Shown here: piece after piece, positions 5,641 to 7,374 of the stretch | Layout of the letters: each line of letters opens with the position of its first letter | How positions within the stretch are numbered: position 1 is the stretch's first letter | Source of the DNA: Gammaproteobacteria bacterium | GTDB lineage: Bacteria; Pseudomonadota; Gammaproteobacteria; Ga0077536 | Assembly (NCBI GenBank): GCA_003540955.1 | Contig: DPMX01000282.1 | Location: 1-7,374, forward strand | Direction: 5' to 3' | Length of the DNA: 7,374 bases | Made by a program: the position numbers and the translations under genes | The notes under the pieces: generated by a model | Told to the model about the DNA's origin: nothing | Databases searched by the model: none | What the model saw: the letters and a program-made list of their open reading frames with translations, nothing else

Positions 5641-7118
5641 GCGCGGAATAGCCGCCGCTCTGCCATCTCTACGGCTTTAAACATTGCGCGACCTTTATTC
5701 ATAGTTTCTTCCCATTCCGTTTGTGGAACCGAGTCCGCTACGATACCACACCCTGTCTGGATGAAGAGCTTATTTTGCTTAATAACAGCAGTGCGTATGG
5801 CAATCGCTGTGTCCATATTTCCGTTCCAGGAAACGTAACCAATTGCGCCGCCATAGACGCCGCGCTTCACGGGTTCGAGTTCGTCAATAATCTCCATGGC
5901 ACGTATTTTCGGAGCGCCGGATAAAGTACCAACCGGGATGGTAGCCCGTAACGCGTCAATCGCGTCCTTCCCTGTGGCTAGTTGGCCTTCGATGTTCGAA
6001 GAGATGTGCATCACGTTGGAGTATTTTTCGATCACCATCTTCTCAGTTACCTCAACGCTGCCCGTTCTCGCGACTTTCCCGACATCGTTGCGGCCAAGAT
6101 CGATTAGCATAAGATGTTCAGCGAGCTCCTTGGGGTCAGATAGGAGACTTTGCTCTAAAAGTGCATCTTCCGCTGGTGTCCGCCCGCGTGGCCGTGTTCC
6201 GGCTAGTGGGCGTGTAGTGATCGTAGAACCCTCAACGCGAACTAGAATTTCTGGCGATGAACCAACGATGTGAAAGTCGCCAAGATCCATGAAGTACAGA
6301 TATGGTGATGGGTTCAGGTGTCGCAATGCTCTATAGACATCTATGGCGGGCACTTTTATCGGCGTCGATAGGCGTTGTGAAAGAACTACTTGAAACACGT
6401 CGCCATCAACAATGTAGTCTTGCACCTTGTCGATCGACTTAAGAAATTCATCGTGACCAAATTCAGATTCAAATTTCGGATCGAATTCAGGGCTTGTTCC
6501 TGGTGGATAGGTTGAGAAGCGTATCGGTTGTTGTAGTCGTTCAGTCAACGATGCCAGTGCTCGATCCGCGTCACCGAGAGCTTCCTGATTGGAGGGATCG
6601 ACATAACATACAAAATGTATTTCCCCTTTTAGGTTATCGAAGACAAGAAATTCATCGGAAAGCATAAGCAGTATGTCGGGTGTGTCGAGCGGATCGGCAG
6701 GTGCCGTTCGGGATAATTTCGGTTCTATATAGCGTGCCGTGTCATAGCCAAAATAACCGACTAAACCACCAGCGAACCGTGACATATCATTATTCATCGG
6801 CACTTTAAAGCGATTAAGATACTCACGTACAAACAGGTATGGATCGCTCTTCGTTATACGCTCTACAACACGTCCATTATGAGTAACCGTGATTTCCTCA
6901 CTGGTCGCACGAAGTATCACTTTTGCGGGCAAGCCGATGATGGAATAACGACCCCATTTCTCGCCGCCCTCGACTGATTCAAGCAAATAGGTGTATGGCT
7001 GGGCAGCTAATTTGAGGTATGCACTCAATGGCGTATCGAGATCGGCGAGAAGATGGCGCGTAATAGCGACGCGGTTGTAGCCATCCTCTGCGTAGCGTGA
7101 CAGTTCATCGGGGGTCAT
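5625..7118 (-). CDS. trpE: Anthranilate synthase component I
   Basis: TrpE converts chorismate to anthranilate, using ammonia delivered by the glutamine amidotransferase TrpG, as the first committed step of tryptophan synthesis in the cytosol. The 497 residues are full length. The N-terminal half carries the tryptophan feedback motif LLES (45-48) in YLLESVEGGEKWGRYSIIG. The chorismate-binding half has FQVVLSQR, RPLAGTRPRGRT (303-314), DPKELAEHLMLIDLGRND (328-345), His371 in VMHISS, GTLSGAPK (397-404) and the C-terminal GCGIVADSVPQTEWEETMNKGRAM. Active-site residues look intact. LLES and the overall form favour TrpE over the related PabB. The start ATG is the first possible one after an in-frame TGA 30 bases upstream; no good Shine-Dalgarno sequence precedes it. 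No Trp-rich leader peptide is visible, so classical attenuation is unlikely. trpG is not adjacent in the window, as in pseudomonads where trpE is apart from trpGDC. Confidence 0.96.
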   Translation of the reverse strand: MTPDELSRYAEDGYNRVAITRHLLADLDTPLSAYLKLAAQPYTYLLESVEGGEKWGRYSIIGLPAKVILRATSEEITVTHNGRVVERITKSDPYLFVREYLNRFKVPMNNDMSRFAGGLVGYFGYDTARYIEPKLSRTAPADPLDTPDILLMLSDEFLVFDNLKGEIHFVCYVDPSNQEALGDADRALASLTERLQQPIRFSTYPPGTSPEFDPKFESEFGHDEFLKSIDKVQDYIVDGDVFQVVLSQRLSTPIKVPAIDVYRALRHLNPSPYLYFMDLGDFHIVGSSPEILVRVEGSTITTRPLAGTRPRGRTPAEDALLEQSLLSDPKELAEHLMLIDLGRNDVGKVARTGSVEVTEKMVIEKYSNVMHISSNIEGQLATGKDAIDALRATIPVGTLSGAPKIRAMEIIDELEPVKRGVYGGAIGYVSWNGNMDTAIAIRTAVIKQNKLFIQTGCGIVADSVPQTEWEETMNKGRAMFKAVEMAERRLFRAAGAS

Positions 7119-7204
7119 AAATAATTTCTGGCCTGTTTTATTATCTCATGCTGATACTGAACAACGGGCGACGTTCTAAGTCACAGTAAAAGTGCACTTC
7201 AGGG
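7119..7204 (-). promoter_or_regulatory. trpE upstream gap with a 10-base palindrome
   Basis: The 86 bases between trpE and the next minus-strand gene hold the perfect palindrome AAGTGCACTT (7190-7199), a possible operator. GATAAT-like A/T-rich bases near 7137-7147 could be a -10, but no convincing -35 is seen. No hairpin with a T-run ends the gene upstream, so trpE may be co-transcribed with it. Confidence 0.25.
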
Positions 7205-7374
7205 CTATCTATCACTAATCCACCTTGATCCTACGATCGCAATAATCAGGTTAGGAATCAGTGAGACTAACCCAGGGTGAAAACCGGCGACCTTCCCTTT
7301 GTGAACAAACTCGAAGCCGCCGAAAGCTATCAGCATGGATAGGGTAATGCCAGTGCAAAGTCCTATCAACACGG
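7205..7374 (-). CDS. C-terminal end of a membrane protein, possibly LptF/LptG-family permease
   Basis: An open minus-strand frame enters from the right edge and ends in TAG at 7205-7207, giving the last 55 residues of a protein whose start lies outside the window. It has a hydrophobic segment starting VLIGLCTGITLSMLIAF, a short polar stretch (FVHKGKVAG), then HPGLVSLIPNLIIAIVGSRW as a second membrane segment, and the short basic end ISDR. The pattern of a last loop before a Pro-Asn-containing final helix resembles the C-termini of LptF/LptG, inner-membrane subunits that extract lipopolysaccharide for export. That assignment rests on memory of a short and variable tail and is tentative. It reads in the same direction as trpE, 86 bases upstream of it. 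Its frame and hydrophobicity make a real gene likely even if the family is wrong. Confidence 0.65.
   Translation of the reverse strand, partial: VLIGLCTGITLSMLIAFGGFEFVHKGKVAGFHPGLVSLIPNLIIAIVGSRWISDR

Noticed and set aside
5896..6273. Plus-strand open frame opposite trpE
   Set aside because: It lies antisense to well-conserved trpE codons and its translation is low in recognisable structure; it is a shadow frame.
5625..7118. PabB (aminodeoxychorismate synthase component I)
   Set aside because: The LLES feedback motif and the overall full-length TrpE form favour anthranilate synthase.

Overview
The window looks like a chromosomal piece of a Pseudomonadota bacterium, most likely an uncultured gammaproteobacterium. 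The TrpE has the pseudomonad-like form (EGYNR-type N-terminus, LLES feedback motif, solitary gene), and the base composition is moderate. This placement comes from remembered protein similarity only. No mobile element, CRISPR array, rRNA or tRNA is visible.

Layout. (1) Positions 1-1932, plus strand: the 3' part of an OmpR-type response regulator (the gene begins before the window), overlapping by 17 bases a membrane sensor histidine kinase that probably starts at a TTG codon at 562. (2) Positions 1933-2075: a 143-base gap that probably holds the promoter of the next operon. (3) Positions 2076-5603, plus strand: a compact four-gene operon for a biotin-dependent carboxylase split into its functional parts: biotin carboxylase, a CT_C_D (KipI/PxpB-like) subunit, a CT_A_B (KipA/PxpC-like) subunit and a 72-residue biotin carrier. 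A pair of overlapping small hairpins lies before the carrier gene. (4) Positions 5625-7118, minus strand: trpE, convergent with the carrier gene. (5) Positions 7205-7374, minus strand: the C-terminal end of a membrane protein, possibly of the LptF/LptG permease family, running out of the window.

How the genes work together. The response regulator and kinase form one signalling pair with an unknown signal. The four carboxylase genes together supply every part of a urea-carboxylase-type enzyme: ATP-dependent carboxylation of biotin, the carrier, and the two halves of an amide-type carboxyltransferase. In the fungal and bacterial urea carboxylases these parts form one long chain. As far as I can recall the families, the two carboxyltransferase subunits and the glycine loop of the biotin carboxylase resemble urea carboxylase more than 5-oxoprolinase PxpB/PxpC. 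There is no allophanate hydrolase, no PxpA (LamB/YcsF) and no transporter in the window, so the substrate is open. This operon is the most interesting item. TrpE is a housekeeping enzyme of tryptophan synthesis and shows no visible link to the operon.
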